A DNA stretch of 64,000 bases, taken from positions 24,059-88,058 of the forward strand of contig JAFGTP010000004.1 in assembly GCA_016934035.1 (NCBI GenBank). Direction: 5' to 3'. Origin of the DNA: Fidelibacterota bacterium. GTDB lineage: Bacteria; Fidelibacterota; UBA2242; JAFGTP01. The translations under genes and the position numbers were made by a program. Below the pieces are notes generated by a model. It saw only the letters and a program-made list of their open reading frames with translations, ran no database searches and was not told the DNA's origin. Below, piece after piece: positions 9,166 to 19,144 of the stretch. The stretch's first letter is position 1, and each line of letters begins with the position of its first letter.

Positions 9166-10572
9166 TTAAAGTCGGTTGTTCAAAGCATTATAACTGGCGT
9201 CTTTTTCCAGATAAAAGGCGGCCGGACCGGTACGGCAGATAAAAAAACCGGCCTCCTTTGCGACTTCCGGAAATTCCTTTTGATAGGCTGACTTCCAGAT
9301 TTGTATAAATTTTTCTGGTTCTTCGTTTTTTATCAGCGCCCAGACACTTCCGCCAAATCCGGCTCCAAAGGCTGAAGCTGCCACAGCCCCGGATTTCCGG
9401 GCTGAATCACACAAGAATGTAGTTTCCGGCACCTGGTTTTTCAGCAATTTCTCAGCAACTTTCTGAGAGAGATCAACATCCTCTCCAAAGGCCCTGTAAT
9501 CATTTTTCATTAATGCCTGTACGGCTTTGGGTATGATCTTGCAATTCTCACTGATAAAATGATCGAGTCTGTCCACCAGGTCTTCTTTGGAAAAAAGTTC
9601 GCTTTGTGTTTCCAGTATCAGTTTTTTGAGTATTCTTTTTGCATCGGGTGTACTTTCCAAGATATCCTGCAAACTTTGCTCTTCACTGCCGGTTTTTTCC
9701 TGCCATAACCGCCGGATCTCTCTGACAAGCAGCGAAACCCGATTGTACTTGTCCATGGCATTGCCGGTCTTTTTGGCTTTTACACCAGAGGCTGCCACAA
9801 TAAAAATATAATCATCAGAAATGTTTATATTCTGATGAAACTCTATGGGACAATAGGAAAATTCACTGACCATACCCGCATGACAATTTAAAATGGCAGT
9901 ATGGTCCTCACTGCCGCCGAATGTACCGACCCCTTTTTCTCCTTTTAATTCACGAAAACTCAACCCGTTTTCAATTGTGGCGGCATATTCCGCAAGATCG
10001 TTCAAATTTCGAATGTTTGAGGAAAATCTTTCATTTTTATGAAGATGGCTGATTTTTGATAGAGCCATAAAAACGGCGATAATCAATGCACTGGAACTGC
10101 TCATTCCTGCGGCTATAGGCAAATCACTGCTAAAAACGATCCTGCATCCCTGAATTTCCCCGGGAAAATTCATCATCAATCTTCTGACCACAGTAATGGG
10201 ATAATTGCTCCAATGTCCCGGTTCCGGATCCGGTACAGAAGCCAGATTAATGACCACTTCTTTATCAGTGGATAAGCCCTGTATTTGAATTTCTTTTTCT
10301 TTATTGGGAATAGCCACCAGACAGATACCACGATCAGCAGCCATGACCAGGCTTTTTCCGCCGGCATAATCCGTATGCTTGCCCAAAACCTCCAGTCTTC
10401 CCGGAACAAAAAGCGATATCGCTTCTTGCTTTGTATCGGTCCCCTGGTCTGTCAGCAGGTCTACAATTCGTTTAAACAAATTAATTTTCGTGGCAATTGA
10501 ATTTGCGTTCATTCCATTATTTTTCAGTTGTTTTTCAATCTCTATTCCTGCCGCAATTTCCAATATTTTCAT
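9166..10572 (-). CDS. galK: Galactokinase
   Basis: A 468-residue GHMP kinase, longer than the roughly 390-residue E. coli enzyme because of N-terminal and internal insertions. It carries the galactokinase signature PGRLEVLGKHTDYAGGKS near residue 55, the phosphate-binding motif LPIAAGMSSSSALIIAVFMA, EDHTAILNCHAGM and the C-terminal GHMP motif SAFGAGFGGSVWALI. It phosphorylates galactose (or a related sugar such as GalNAc) at C1 with ATP in the cytoplasm. First gene of the minus-strand operon with the GH109-like and Gfo/Idh genes, and divergent from galE. Together galK and galE give the upper part of a Leloir-type route; I do not see galT in the window. Confidence 0.9.
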   Translation of the reverse strand: MKILEIAAGIEIEKQLKNNGMNANSIATKINLFKRIVDLLTDQGTDTKQEAISLFVPGRLEVLGKHTDYAGGKSLVMAADRGICLVAIPNKEKEIQIQGLSTDKEVVINLASVPDPEPGHWSNYPITVVRRLMMNFPGEIQGCRIVFSSDLPIAAGMSSSSALIIAVFMALSKISHLHKNERFSSNIRNLNDLAEYAATIENGLSFRELKGEKGVGTFGGSEDHTAILNCHAGMVSEFSYCPIEFHQNINISDDYIFIVAASGVKAKKTGNAMDKYNRVSLLVREIRRLWQEKTGSEEQSLQDILESTPDAKRILKKLILETQSELFSKEDLVDRLDHFISENCKIIPKAVQALMKNDYRAFGEDVDLSQKVAEKLLKNQVPETTFLCDSARKSGAVAASAFGAGFGGSVWALIKNEEPEKFIQIWKSAYQKEFPEVAKEAGFFICRTGPAAFYLEKDASYNALNNRL

Positions 10573-10955
10573 TTTTCCTTTCCCTGCATAATCAATTTAT
10601 AGGCCTTATATCAATTAAATCATTTTCAATCAAGAAAATTTAAAAATATTTTATATTAAAACTAGTTAATTTTTAAAATTTTTTATAAAATACTCTGTTT
10701 TCTTAAAAACCAGTGATTGACAATAAAAATTTCCAGTATTTAACTAAGAATTTTCAAGACAACTAAACCATAATAAAACAGTAGATTACATCAATGAAAA
10801 AACAATAAAGCACCCATTTCCCTGTTGAACATGATTTTTTTAAAAATATTTTTAAAATATCTTTTACATAAAAATGACATTAAATTTTTGGTTAGACTTT
10901 ATATTAATTTTAACTTTCCCATTCATTACGGGAAAAATTTGAAAAGAGGAATCAC
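10573..10955. promoter_or_regulatory. Divergent promoter region between galK and galE
   Basis: About 383 bases with no gene, very AT-rich. It must contain the promoters of the minus-strand galK operon and the plus-strand galE gene. An AGAGGA ribosome-binding site precedes galE. I see no strong palindrome that would mark an operator. Confidence 0.5.
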
Positions 10956-11987
10956 ATGAAAATATTAATAACTGGCGGAGCAGGATATATCGGCAGTCAT
11001 ACTGCTGTCGAAATTCTTGAGGCCGGGCATGACATCATCATCGTTGATAACTTATCAAACAGCAGCCGGGAATCAGTCCGTCGAATCAGTGAAATTACCG
11101 GTAAAAAAATCATTTTTTTTGAAATAGATCTTCGCAACCGGGAAGCCCTGGAAGAGGTCTTTGAGGCCCATGACATTGATGCCGTTATCCATTTTGCAGC
11201 CTTAAAGGCTGTGGGCGAATCCGTTGAAAAACCCTTGCTGTATTACCACAATAATATTACCGGTTCCCTTATGCTCTGCGAAGTGATGAAAAAATTTCAT
11301 GTAAAAAATATTGTATTCAGCTCATCCGCAACCGTCTATGGAGATCCTGCCAGTGTACCCATTGGCGAAGATTTCCCGGTAGCCACCACTAATCCCTACG
11401 GTACCACTAAACTGGTGATGGAAACCATACTCCGTGACCTTTATATATCGGATAATTCCTGGAATGTCGTCATTTTACGGTATTTTAATCCCATTGGCGC
11501 TCATGAGTCCGGAAGAATCGGCGAGGACCCAAACGGCATTCCCAATAATCTCATGCCCTACATATCCCAGGTTGCAGTCGGAAAACTCAAAGAACTCTCA
11601 GTTTTTGGTAATGACTATCCTACGGTTGATGGCACCGGAGTTCGAGACTATGTTCATGTCGTTGATCTGGCTAAAGGCCACCTGGCTGCCCTGAAAAAAC
11701 TGTTCGAAAAACCCGGGGAAGTTACTTATAATCTGGGAACAGGCCACGGCATTTCGGTGCTTCAGATGATCACAGCCTTTGAAAAAGTATCAGAAAAAAA
11801 AATCCCCTACAAAATAGTCAATCGCCGCCCCGGGGACATTGCAGCATGCTGGGCAAACCCAGACAAAGCAGAAAAAGAACTGGGCTGGAAAGCCGGGAAG
11901 TCACTGGAGGATATGTGCCGGGATACCTGGAACTGGCAATCCCATAATCCGGAAGGATATCAAGGAAAAGAGAATGAGAAGGGTTAA
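10956..11987 (+). CDS. galE: UDP-glucose 4-epimerase
   Basis: A 343-residue extended short-chain dehydrogenase that interconverts UDP-galactose and UDP-glucose. It shows the NAD-binding start [51 protein letters not shown], the catalytic S-Y-K set ([12 protein letters not shown] and [14 protein letters not shown]), [20 protein letters not shown] and the C-terminal [13 protein letters not shown]. Length and motifs are those of standard bacterial GalE. It has an AGAGGA ribosome-binding site and is divergent from galK. It may also supply UDP-sugars to cell-surface polysaccharide synthesis. Confidence 0.97.
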   Translation: MKILITGGAGYIGSHTAVEILEAGHDIIIVDNLSNSSRESVRRISEITGKKIIFFEIDLRNREALEEVFEAHDIDAVIHFAALKAVGESVEKPLLYYHNNITGSLMLCEVMKKFHVKNIVFSSSATVYGDPASVPIGEDFPVATTNPYGTTKLVMETILRDLYISDNSWNVVILRYFNPIGAHESGRIGEDPNGIPNNLMPYISQVAVGKLKELSVFGNDYPTVDGTGVRDYVHVVDLAKGHLAALKKLFEKPGEVTYNLGTGHGISVLQMITAFEKVSEKKIPYKIVNRRPGDIAACWANPDKAEKELGWKAGKSLEDMCRDTWNWQSHNPEGYQGKENEKG

Positions 11988-12127
11988 GTGAGGTTGAGGA
12001 TGAGGTAGAAATTAAGGTTTAAGTGGAGTGAGACCCAAGGCTGATTAACAAAGCATAACGATTTAAAAAATCCGGTAAGCCCTCAGTATAAATTTTTACA
12101 AAAATCTAATAAAAAAAAAGGTAAACT

Positions 12128-12778
12128 ATGTTTGGCAAAGACCCCCTGAGATATGATAAAAAAGAAGAGATTTTAAATTCCTTGACCCATGGCATCGGTG
12201 CCGGACTAGCTATTGCTGCTCTCGTGATATTAGTGGTATTTTCAGCACCGCAAGGGGATATTTGGCGGATAGTCAGTTTTGCGATTTTCGGCAGCACCAT
12301 GATAACCCTATATCTGTCCTCCACCTTTTATCATGCATTTATAAAACCCAAAGTGAAGACTGTTTTCAAATTTTTTGACCATGCTTCCATATATCTTTTG
12401 ATAGCCGGAACTTATACTCCTTTTCTTTTGGTAAACATGCGCGGCCCCTGGGGCTGGAGCCTTTTTGGAGTAATCTGGGGACTTGCCTTTTCAGGCATCA
12501 TTTTCAAAGCTTTCTTTATTCATCGATTCAACAAAGCAGCGACAGTGATCTACATTTTAATGGGATGGATGATTGTCATTGCCATGCGTAAAATGTTTCA
12601 GGCCATAGAATTAGGTGGGATTATCTGGCTGGTGGCCGGCGGCCTCTCCTATACCGTTGGAACAATATTCTATCTTAAAAAGAATATTCGATTTTTTCAT
12701 ACAATCTGGCATTTATTTGTACTGGGAGGCAGCATTTGCCACTTTTTTGCCATTTTGCTCTATGTTTTACCAGAATAA
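12128..12778 (+). CDS. Hemolysin III / PAQR-type membrane protein
   Basis: A 216-residue integral membrane protein with about seven transmembrane helices. Family features are seen: EILNSLTHGIGAGLAIAALV at the start, TLYLSSTFYHAF, FDHASIYLLIAGTYTPF and, near the end, FFHTIWHLFVLGGSICHFFA. The conserved Ser and His residues correspond to the metal site of the hemolysin III/YqfA/TrhA group. The physiological role in bacteria is uncertain (membrane energetics or lipid homeostasis have been suggested). It sits alone, convergent with the next gene with only 7 bases between stops. Confidence 0.93.
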   Translation: MFGKDPLRYDKKEEILNSLTHGIGAGLAIAALVILVVFSAPQGDIWRIVSFAIFGSTMITLYLSSTFYHAFIKPKVKTVFKFFDHASIYLLIAGTYTPFLLVNMRGPWGWSLFGVIWGLAFSGIIFKAFFIHRFNKAATVIYILMGWMIVIAMRKMFQAIELGGIIWLVAGGLSYTVGTIFYLKKNIRFFHTIWHLFVLGGSICHFFAILLYVLPE

Positions 12779-12785
12779 AAAAAAT

Positions 12786-13964
12786 TTATACATACTGGCC
12801 GGCACACCAGCCGGAAGACCAGGCCCATTGCAGATTATAACCGCCCAACCAGCCAGCTACATCTAATATTTCACCAATAAAGTAGAGCCCCGGAACTTTT
12901 TGAGATTCAAAATTCCTGGAGGAAATCTCACGGGTATCAACTCCGCCCAACATGACTTCGGCCTTTTCCAGGGAGGCTTTTTTTTTCGGCTGTATTTCAA
13001 AATTGTGAAAAAGGGAGTGGATTCCAGCAATTTCCTTTTGATTAAATTGATGGACAGGTTTATCAAACAATTGTCCATCAATAAGGATTTTTAACAATCT
13101 CTCCGGAAGATATGCCTTCAGGAAATTTTTCAAATTTTGTTGTGTGGACCCATCTGTTAACAGCTGGCTGATATTTTGTCCGGGGAGAAAATCAATGAAT
13201 ATTTTACCTTTTGTTCTCCAGTAATTGGAAATTTGCAGAATTGCCGGCCCGCTCAGTCCATGATGGGTAAAGAGCAACTCATCCTGAAAAGCATGTTTTT
13301 CAAAGGTAATTCCGGCTGTAATGGAAATCCCGGATAACCCTGAAAATTTCTGCTGGTCCTTTTGGGTCCATATCAGAGGCACAAGACCAGCTTGCGGTGG
13401 CAGGACTTTCAAACCGAATTGGCCGGCAATTTGAAGACCGAAATCCGTCGCACCGGCTGATTTCCAGGTAATACCCCCCGTAGCTATGACCAGAGATTCC
13501 GAAGTATAAATATTATCATCCACTGAAAGAATATACTTTTCCTCTTTTTTTAAATTTTGAATCGACGCTGAAAGATAGACTCTGCCCCTGGCTTTTTCCA
13601 ATTTTTTGAGGAGCATATTCAAAAGGTCTTTGGCACTTTGCCAGCAAAACAATTGTCCAAAGTTTCTCTCTTCATAAGGAATTCCGTGCTGATTGACCAT
13701 TTCCAGGATATTCCATTGCGAAAAGCGTGAAAGGGCTGACTTTACAAAATGTGGATTGGCAGAAATATAATGCTCAGCACCCAGATTATAATTGGTAAAA
13801 TTACATCTGCCTCCTCCTGAAATCAGAATTTTACGCCCCGGTTTTTCTCCGTGATCCAGGACTAATACACGTCGCCCTCTTTGCCCGGCTGAAATTCCGC
13901 ACATCAAGCCCGATGCACCTGCTCCAATTATTATTACATCAAAATTTTTTATTCTGTTGTTCAT
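12786..13964 (-). CDS. HI0933/YhiN-like FAD-dependent oxidoreductase
   Basis: A 392-residue flavoprotein. N-terminal dinucleotide-binding motif DVIIIGAGASGLMCGISAGQ, then the family hallmark GRKILISGGGRCNFTN, an inserted middle domain, and the C-terminal motifs AEVMLGGVDTREIS, VPGLYFIGEILDVAGWLGGY and NLQWAWSSGWCAG. This is the widespread HI0933-like (YhiN, BaiN-related) family; some members are proposed flavin-dependent reductases, but the usual substrate is unknown. Transcribed convergently with the hemolysin III gene and divergently from the phoH-like gene. Confidence 0.93.
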   Translation of the reverse strand: MNNRIKNFDVIIIGAGASGLMCGISAGQRGRRVLVLDHGEKPGRKILISGGGRCNFTNYNLGAEHYISANPHFVKSALSRFSQWNILEMVNQHGIPYEERNFGQLFCWQSAKDLLNMLLKKLEKARGRVYLSASIQNLKKEEKYILSVDDNIYTSESLVIATGGITWKSAGATDFGLQIAGQFGLKVLPPQAGLVPLIWTQKDQQKFSGLSGISITAGITFEKHAFQDELLFTHHGLSGPAILQISNYWRTKGKIFIDFLPGQNISQLLTDGSTQQNLKNFLKAYLPERLLKILIDGQLFDKPVHQFNQKEIAGIHSLFHNFEIQPKKKASLEKAEVMLGGVDTREISSRNFESQKVPGLYFIGEILDVAGWLGGYNLQWAWSSGWCAGQYV

Positions 13965-14032
13965 AGATTGATTTTCATTGCTATTTTGGTTTAATTATAG
14001 AAACAATCTAATTAAATAATCATCGAGGAACT

Positions 14033-15364
14033 ATGAAAGCAAAAAGAAAAAAAACCTTTGTTCTGGACACCAACGTGATCCTTCATGACAGCTCCTGCAT
14101 TTATCAGTTCAATGAACATGATATCATCATTCCCATCGGTGTTCTGGAGGAATTGGACAAATTTAAGTCTGGTAACGAAACGATTAATTTTCATGCCCGT
14201 GAATTTGTACGAACACTGGATTCTATCTTTGACAACAAAATATTCAAAACCGGAATTCAAATTCGGGAAGGTCTCGGAAAAATAACCATAAAACTGGAGC
14301 GAGAATTTCACCCGGATATCAAACAAAATTTTGCCGAATCAAAAGTTGACCATCATATTTTGAACACAGCCTATTGCATGGCCCAGGAAAACCCAAAGGG
14401 AGAACTGGTTCTCATTACCAAAGATGTCAACCTGCGTATGAAGGCCAAAGCGCTGGGATTGAAAGCGGAGGATTATACCTCAGACCATGTGACCGATATT
14501 TCAGAATTGTACAAAGGTCATCGAGTGGTTGAAGATATCAATACAGAACTAATTGACCAAATGTATAGTCCACCATATTATTTCGAAAAAAGCCGTCTGG
14601 AGATTGAACATAAAATACTTCCCAATGAAGCATTGATTATGAAAAACCAGCGCAAATCCGCATTGGCTATTTATGATGCGGAAATGATGCGCATCAATCA
14701 TGTTGAAAAATTGATGGCCTATGGAATTACACCTCGCAATGCAGAACAGACCTTTGCCCTAAATATCCTACTCAACTCCAATATCAAACTGATCACTCTC
14801 ACCGGCAAGGCCGGCACAGGAAAAACCCTGCTGGCTCTGGCGGCCGCTATTGAATGCCGCCGCAACTTCCGCCAGATTTTCATGGCCCGCCCCATTGTTC
14901 CGCTGAGCAATAAGGACATCGGATATTTGCCCGGCGATGTGGATTCCAAACTGACACCCTACATGCAGCCACTCTTCGACAATCTGGGAGTTATTAAAAA
15001 CCAATTCCCGGAAAACGACAAGCGGGCCAACCTGATTGACGAACTTTTGGAAAAAGAAAAACTGAAAATCTCACCTCTCTCTTATATTCGCGGACGCAGC
15101 CTGGTCAAGATTTTTTTCATCGTCGATGAAGCCCAGAACCTGACACCCCTGGAAATCAAAACCATCATTACCCGAGCCGGTGAAAATACAAAATTGGTTT
15201 TTACCGGTGATATTTTTCAGATCGATCATCCTTACCTGGATACTCATTCCAACGGGCTGGTATACCTGATCGACAAAATGAAAGGCCAGAAACTCTATGC
15301 TCACATCAACCTGGAAAAAGGGGAAAGATCAGAGCTGGCAGAACTGGCGAGTGATTTATTGTAA
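14033..15364 (+). CDS. PIN domain - PhoH-like ATPase fusion
   Basis: A 443-residue protein with an N-terminal PIN ribonuclease-type domain (about 5-150; KKTFVLDTNVILHDSS with the acidic DTN, GVLEELDKFKSG, and LITKDVNLRMKAKALGLKAE) followed by a PhoH-like P-loop ATPase domain (about 230-443). The ATPase has Walker A LTGKAGTGKTLLALA, GYLPGDVDSKLTPYMQP, and Walker B KIFFIVDEAQNLTP, with FTGDIFQIDHPY downstream. PIN-PhoH (PhoH2/YlaK-type) proteins are thought to be RNA helicase/ribonucleases. A GAGGAACT ribosome-binding site precedes the ATG. The gene appears to stand alone. Confidence 0.95.
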   Translation: MKAKRKKTFVLDTNVILHDSSCIYQFNEHDIIIPIGVLEELDKFKSGNETINFHAREFVRTLDSIFDNKIFKTGIQIREGLGKITIKLEREFHPDIKQNFAESKVDHHILNTAYCMAQENPKGELVLITKDVNLRMKAKALGLKAEDYTSDHVTDISELYKGHRVVEDINTELIDQMYSPPYYFEKSRLEIEHKILPNEALIMKNQRKSALAIYDAEMMRINHVEKLMAYGITPRNAEQTFALNILLNSNIKLITLTGKAGTGKTLLALAAAIECRRNFRQIFMARPIVPLSNKDIGYLPGDVDSKLTPYMQPLFDNLGVIKNQFPENDKRANLIDELLEKEKLKISPLSYIRGRSLVKIFFIVDEAQNLTPLEIKTIITRAGENTKLVFTGDIFQIDHPYLDTHSNGLVYLIDKMKGQKLYAHINLEKGERSELAELASDLL

Positions 15365-15414
15365 AATTATCCTGATTCGAAATCATTGAGGCACAAAGAT
15401 TTTAATCAGGTCTT

Positions 15415-15438
15415 TTTGTGCCTTTGTGCCTTTGTGCC
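15415..15438. repeat. Three tandem copies of TTTGTGCC with an upstream inverted copy
   Basis: Three perfect 8-base units (TTTGTGCC) stand side by side 50 bases after the PhoH-like gene. An inverted copy (GGCACAAAGA, 15390-15399) lies just upstream and can fold against the first unit, so the region may act as a weak transcription stop before the cupin gene. Confidence 0.6.
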
Positions 15439-15462
15439 TGCGGTAAAAATAAAGGAACTTAA

Positions 15463-15822
15463 ATGCCAAAACTAATCAAAACACCAACCCGAATATTGAC
15501 GCCTGACGGGGATAATAAAATCATTAAAGAATTCATCGGAAAGGTTAACACAAAATCCTCAAATATCAGCATCGCCAGAATGAATGCTGTTGCGGGCTGG
15601 TCCGAGCCCGGTCAAAGGCCTGAATTTGATGAATATACCATCATCCTTTCCGGCACTGTGAACGTAGAAACCGAGAAGGGAGATTTTGATGCCATAGCCG
15701 GACAGGTCGTCATTGCCGAAAAAGGTCAATGGGTCCGGTATTCCACACCTTATGATGGTGGTGCTGAATATATTTCGGTTTGTGTACCGGCCTTTTCACC
15801 GGATAGTGTACATAGAGATTAA
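15463..15822 (+). CDS. Small single-domain cupin protein
   Basis: A 119-residue protein with a single double-stranded beta-helix (cupin) fold: PEFDEYTIILSGTVNVETEK forms the first motif region and AGQVVIAEKGQWVRYSTP the second. The usual metal-binding HxH...E...H set is largely absent (PEFDEY in place of HxHxxxE), so it may bind a ligand without acting as a metalloenzyme. An AAGGA ribosome-binding site precedes the ATG. Convergent with carB and without a functional partner nearby. The function is not assignable. Confidence 0.8.
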   Translation: MPKLIKTPTRILTPDGDNKIIKEFIGKVNTKSSNISIARMNAVAGWSEPGQRPEFDEYTIILSGTVNVETEKGDFDAIAGQVVIAEKGQWVRYSTPYDGGAEYISVCVPAFSPDSVHRD

Positions 15823-15884
15823 GCCTGGTATCCGACATTTTATACCGATGAGAATATTCCATTATCAAAAACTCTGCAATAATC

Positions 15885-15922
15885 ATAAAACACCCCGCAC
15901 CTGAACCTTCAAATGCGGGGTG
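15885..15922 (-). terminator. Rho-independent terminator of carAB
   Basis: A perfect 9-bp stem (CACCCCGCA / TGCGGGGTG) with a 14-base loop is followed on the minus strand by TTTTAT. It starts 26 bases after the carB stop codon. Confidence 0.85.
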
Positions 15923-15948
15923 GATTCATTCATTTCTTTCATTCAGTC

Positions 15949-18900
15949 TTAGTCCTGGTACTCGCTCCAGCTACGAATATGGAGTTGTTTGTGACTGCCC
16001 CGTCCCAGGGCTTCAATGAAGCGCAATGCAATTTGTTTATTGCTGATGAGCATGACATTATAATCCACGGCAGCCCGGCGGATCAGATAGCCATTTGTCA
16101 ATTCTTCCTGACGATAATTTTTCGGAATATTGATGACCAGGTCAATCTTTCCCTTTTTGATATAATCGATGACGTTGGGTTGTTTTTCATCCAGGGGCCA
16201 ATGCAAGGTATCAACAGAAATTTCATTATTCTGCAGAAATCGCGCAGTTCCTGATGTCGCAAATAGTTTGACGCCCATTTTCACCAGAATTTTCGCAGCT
16301 TCCAACATGTCAGCCTTGGATTCAATAGGACCGGTGGACAGCAACACATTTTTAATATTAAAATTATACCCCACTGAAACCAGGGATTTGAGAAAGGCTT
16401 CATCAAAGGTGTCACCCAGACAGCCCACTTCCCCGGTGGACGCCATTTCCACTCCGAGAGTCGGATCAGCACCGATTAACCGGTTGAAGGAAAATTGCGG
16501 TGCTTTTACGCCAACATAATTCAATTCGAAAAAGGATTTTTCAAAAGGCTGGACCGGCACCCGCATGATTGCTTTGGCCGCCATATCAATAAAATTTTGC
16601 TTCATGACTTTGGAAACAAAAGGGAAACTTCGGGAAGCGCGCAAATTGCATTCAATGACCTTCACTTCATTATTTTTTGCCAGGAATTGAATATTGAAGG
16701 GCCCAGTGATATTCAAAGCCAGAGCGATCTTTTTAGCAATCTGGCGAATTCTCCGAATGGTTTCCAGATAGGTTCTCTGAGGAGGCAACACCAGGGTCGC
16801 GTCACCGGAGTGCACGCCGGCATTTTCCACATGCTCTGAAATCGCATAGGCCACAATGGCGCCGTTTTGGGCCACTCCATCGTATTCAATTTCTTTGGCA
16901 TTTTCCAGAAATTTGCTGATGACAGTTGGATGGTCCGGGGAGATATCAGCTGCCTTTTTGAGAAAATTTTCCAGTTCTTCATCATTGGAAGCCACAGCCA
17001 TGGCTGCACCTGATAAGACATAAGAGGGACGAATCAGAACCGGATATTTGTGCTTTTTGGCAAAAACACGGGCTTCTTCAATGGATGACATTTCCGCCCA
17101 AATGGGCTGATCAATACCCAGGGAATCCAAAAGGTCGGAAAATTTCTGACGATTTTCAGCCCTGTCAATGCTTTCCGGTGCAGTTCCCAGCACCCGAAGG
17201 CCGATTTTATGAAGTTTCAGGGCCAGGTTATTGGGTATTTGTCCGCCGACCGAAACAACCACGCCAATAGGATTGAACTCCCGATAGATTTCCACCACAT
17301 TTTCAAAATTGATATCATCAAAAAAAAGATAATCAAATTCATCGTAATCGGTACTGACCGTTTCCGGGTTGTAATTCAGCATGATGGTTTTATAACCTAG
17401 TTTGCGAAGGGTTTTGCCCACATTGACACCACACCAGTCAAATTCCACCGAACTTCCGATTCGATAAGCGCCGGAACCGAGGATCAGGACCGTGTTGTTG
17501 GGAATGTTGTCCACATCATGCTTCGTTGAATTGTAGGTCAGGTAGAGATAGTTGGTTTTCGCCGGAAATTCCGCAGCCAGTGTATCAATCTGGCGTACAA
17601 ATGGCGTAATGCAATAGTCCCGCCGGAATTTAATAACATCATAGGTTTTCAGGCCCATGATACGCCCGATCTGCTTATCGGAAAATCCATATTTTTTAGC
17701 TTTTAAAATCAAATCAGGTGTCATGACAGCCGTTGATAATTCTTTTTCAATTTTGACGACATTTTCAATTTTATTAAGGAACCAACGGTTAATGCGGGTC
17801 AGTTGGTGGATTTTTTCCACGTCATAGCCTGCTTTCATGGCTTCGGAAATGGCAAACACACGTTCTTCAGTGGGCTCTCTCAATTCCTGTTCCAGATCAT
17901 CAAATTTTATTCCGTCGTTGCAGACCAGGCCATTGGCGCCGATTTCCAGCATGCGAAGCCCTTTTTGCAAAGCTTCTTCAAAATTTCTTCCAATAGCCAT
18001 GATTTCACCAACAGACTTCATTCCCGTTCCGATTTTGCGGGAAACCTTGCTGAATTTCTTCATATCCCAGCGTGGTATTTTCACAACGCAGTAATCCAAA
18101 GCCGGTTCAAAAAAGGCCGATGTATCACGGGTTACACTGTTGGGTAATTCATACAATCCATAACCCAGGGACAATTTTGCGGCGATAAAAGCAATGGGAT
18201 AGCCGGTGGCCTTGGATGCCAGGGCTGAACTTCGCGAAAGGCGGGCATTGACTTCAATGACGCGATATTCCATAGAATGCGGGTCATAGGCATATTGAAT
18301 GTTGCATTCTCCCACAATCCCAAGGTGGCGAATGGTTTTGATCGCTACTTCCCGTAGCAGGTGATAATCTTTATTGGAAAGGGTCTGGCTGGGTGCCACA
18401 ACAATGGATTCGCCGGTATGAATTCCCATGGGATCAAAATTTTCCATATTACAGATGGTGATACAATTGCCGTATTGGTCGCACATGACTTCGTATTCAA
18501 CTTCCTTCCAGCCTTTAAGGGATTCTTCTACCAGGATTTGGGGTGCGTGTTTGAAAGCTTTGTCCGCCATTTCACGTACTTCTTCGATGGTTTTGCAAAC
18601 GCCGGAACCCAATCCGCCAAGTGCATAGGCCACACGAATCATTACGGGACAGCCAAATTCCTCAGCAATAGCTACAGCATCCTCGGTATTGGTGGCGATT
18701 TTTGATTTTGCCGTGGAAACATCAATTTCATTCAATTTTTTAATAAACAAATCCCTGTCTTCAGTATCCGTAATAACTGAAACCTGGGTGCCAAGAACGG
18801 CAACATTGTATTTTTTTAGGACGCCGAGACGATCCAATTCGACACCGGTATTCAAGGCGGTCTGACCACCAAAACCCAGCAAAATGGCATCGGGTCTGGT

Positions 18901-19140
18901 CTTTTCTATTACTTTCTCGACAAATTCGGCATTAACCGGCAGAAAGTAGACTTCATCGGCCAGTTCATCCGAGGTTTGTATGGTCGCGATATTGGGATTC
19001 ACCAGAAGGGTATAAAGGCCTTCTTCTTTGAGCGCTTTGATGGCCTGGGAACCGGAATAGTCAAATTCTCCAGCTTCACCGATTTTCAGGGCCGCGCTTC
19101 CAAGGATCAGTACTTTTTTTATAGAACTTTTCATTTGCAT
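15949..19140 (-). CDS. carB: Carbamoyl-phosphate synthase large subunit
   Basis: A 1063-residue enzyme that makes carbamoyl phosphate from bicarbonate, ammonia and two ATP for pyrimidines and arginine. The two homologous ATP-grasp halves are visible: the first begins VLILGSAALKIGEAGEFDYS and ends near residue 400; the second begins VLILGSGAYRIGSSVEFDW near residue 555 and runs to about 930. ATP-grasp signatures include VRVAYALGGLGSG and ECNIQYAYDPHS in the first half, and IRPSYVLSGAAMA and FNIQFLAK in the second. The C-terminal MGS-like regulatory domain (about 935-1063; KLFATSGTARFLQ, VINIPKNYRQEELTNGYLIR) is complete. It starts 4 bases after the carA stop; a second in-frame ATG at 19134 is equally possible. 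Confidence 0.97.
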   Translation of the reverse strand: MQMKSSIKKVLILGSAALKIGEAGEFDYSGSQAIKALKEEGLYTLLVNPNIATIQTSDELADEVYFLPVNAEFVEKVIEKTRPDAILLGFGGQTALNTGVELDRLGVLKKYNVAVLGTQVSVITDTEDRDLFIKKLNEIDVSTAKSKIATNTEDAVAIAEEFGCPVMIRVAYALGGLGSGVCKTIEEVREMADKAFKHAPQILVEESLKGWKEVEYEVMCDQYGNCITICNMENFDPMGIHTGESIVVAPSQTLSNKDYHLLREVAIKTIRHLGIVGECNIQYAYDPHSMEYRVIEVNARLSRSSALASKATGYPIAFIAAKLSLGYGLYELPNSVTRDTSAFFEPALDYCVVKIPRWDMKKFSKVSRKIGTGMKSVGEIMAIGRNFEEALQKGLRMLEIGANGLVCNDGIKFDDLEQELREPTEERVFAISEAMKAGYDVEKIHQLTRINRWFLNKIENVVKIEKELSTAVMTPDLILKAKKYGFSDKQIGRIMGLKTYDVIKFRRDYCITPFVRQIDTLAAEFPAKTNYLYLTYNSTKHDVDNIPNNTVLILGSGAYRIGSSVEFDWCGVNVGKTLRKLGYKTIMLNYNPETVSTDYDEFDYLFFDDINFENVVEIYREFNPIGVVVSVGGQIPNNLALKLHKIGLRVLGTAPESIDRAENRQKFSDLLDSLGIDQPIWAEMSSIEEARVFAKKHKYPVLIRPSYVLSGAAMAVASNDEELENFLKKAADISPDHPTVISKFLENAKEIEYDGVAQNGAIVAYAISEHVENAGVHSGDATLVLPPQRTYLETIRRIRQIAKKIALALNITGPFNIQFLAKNNEVKVIECNLRASRSFPFVSKVMKQNFIDMAAKAIMRVPVQPFEKSFFELNYVGVKAPQFSFNRLIGADPTLGVEMASTGEVGCLGDTFDEAFLKSLVSVGYNFNIKNVLLSTGPIESKADMLEAAKILVKMGVKLFATSGTARFLQNNEISVDTLHWPLDEKQPNVIDYIKKGKIDLVINIPKNYRQEELTNGYLIRRAAVDYNVMLISNKQIALRFIEALGRGSHKQLHIRSWSEYQD

Positions 19141-19144
19141 CTCA

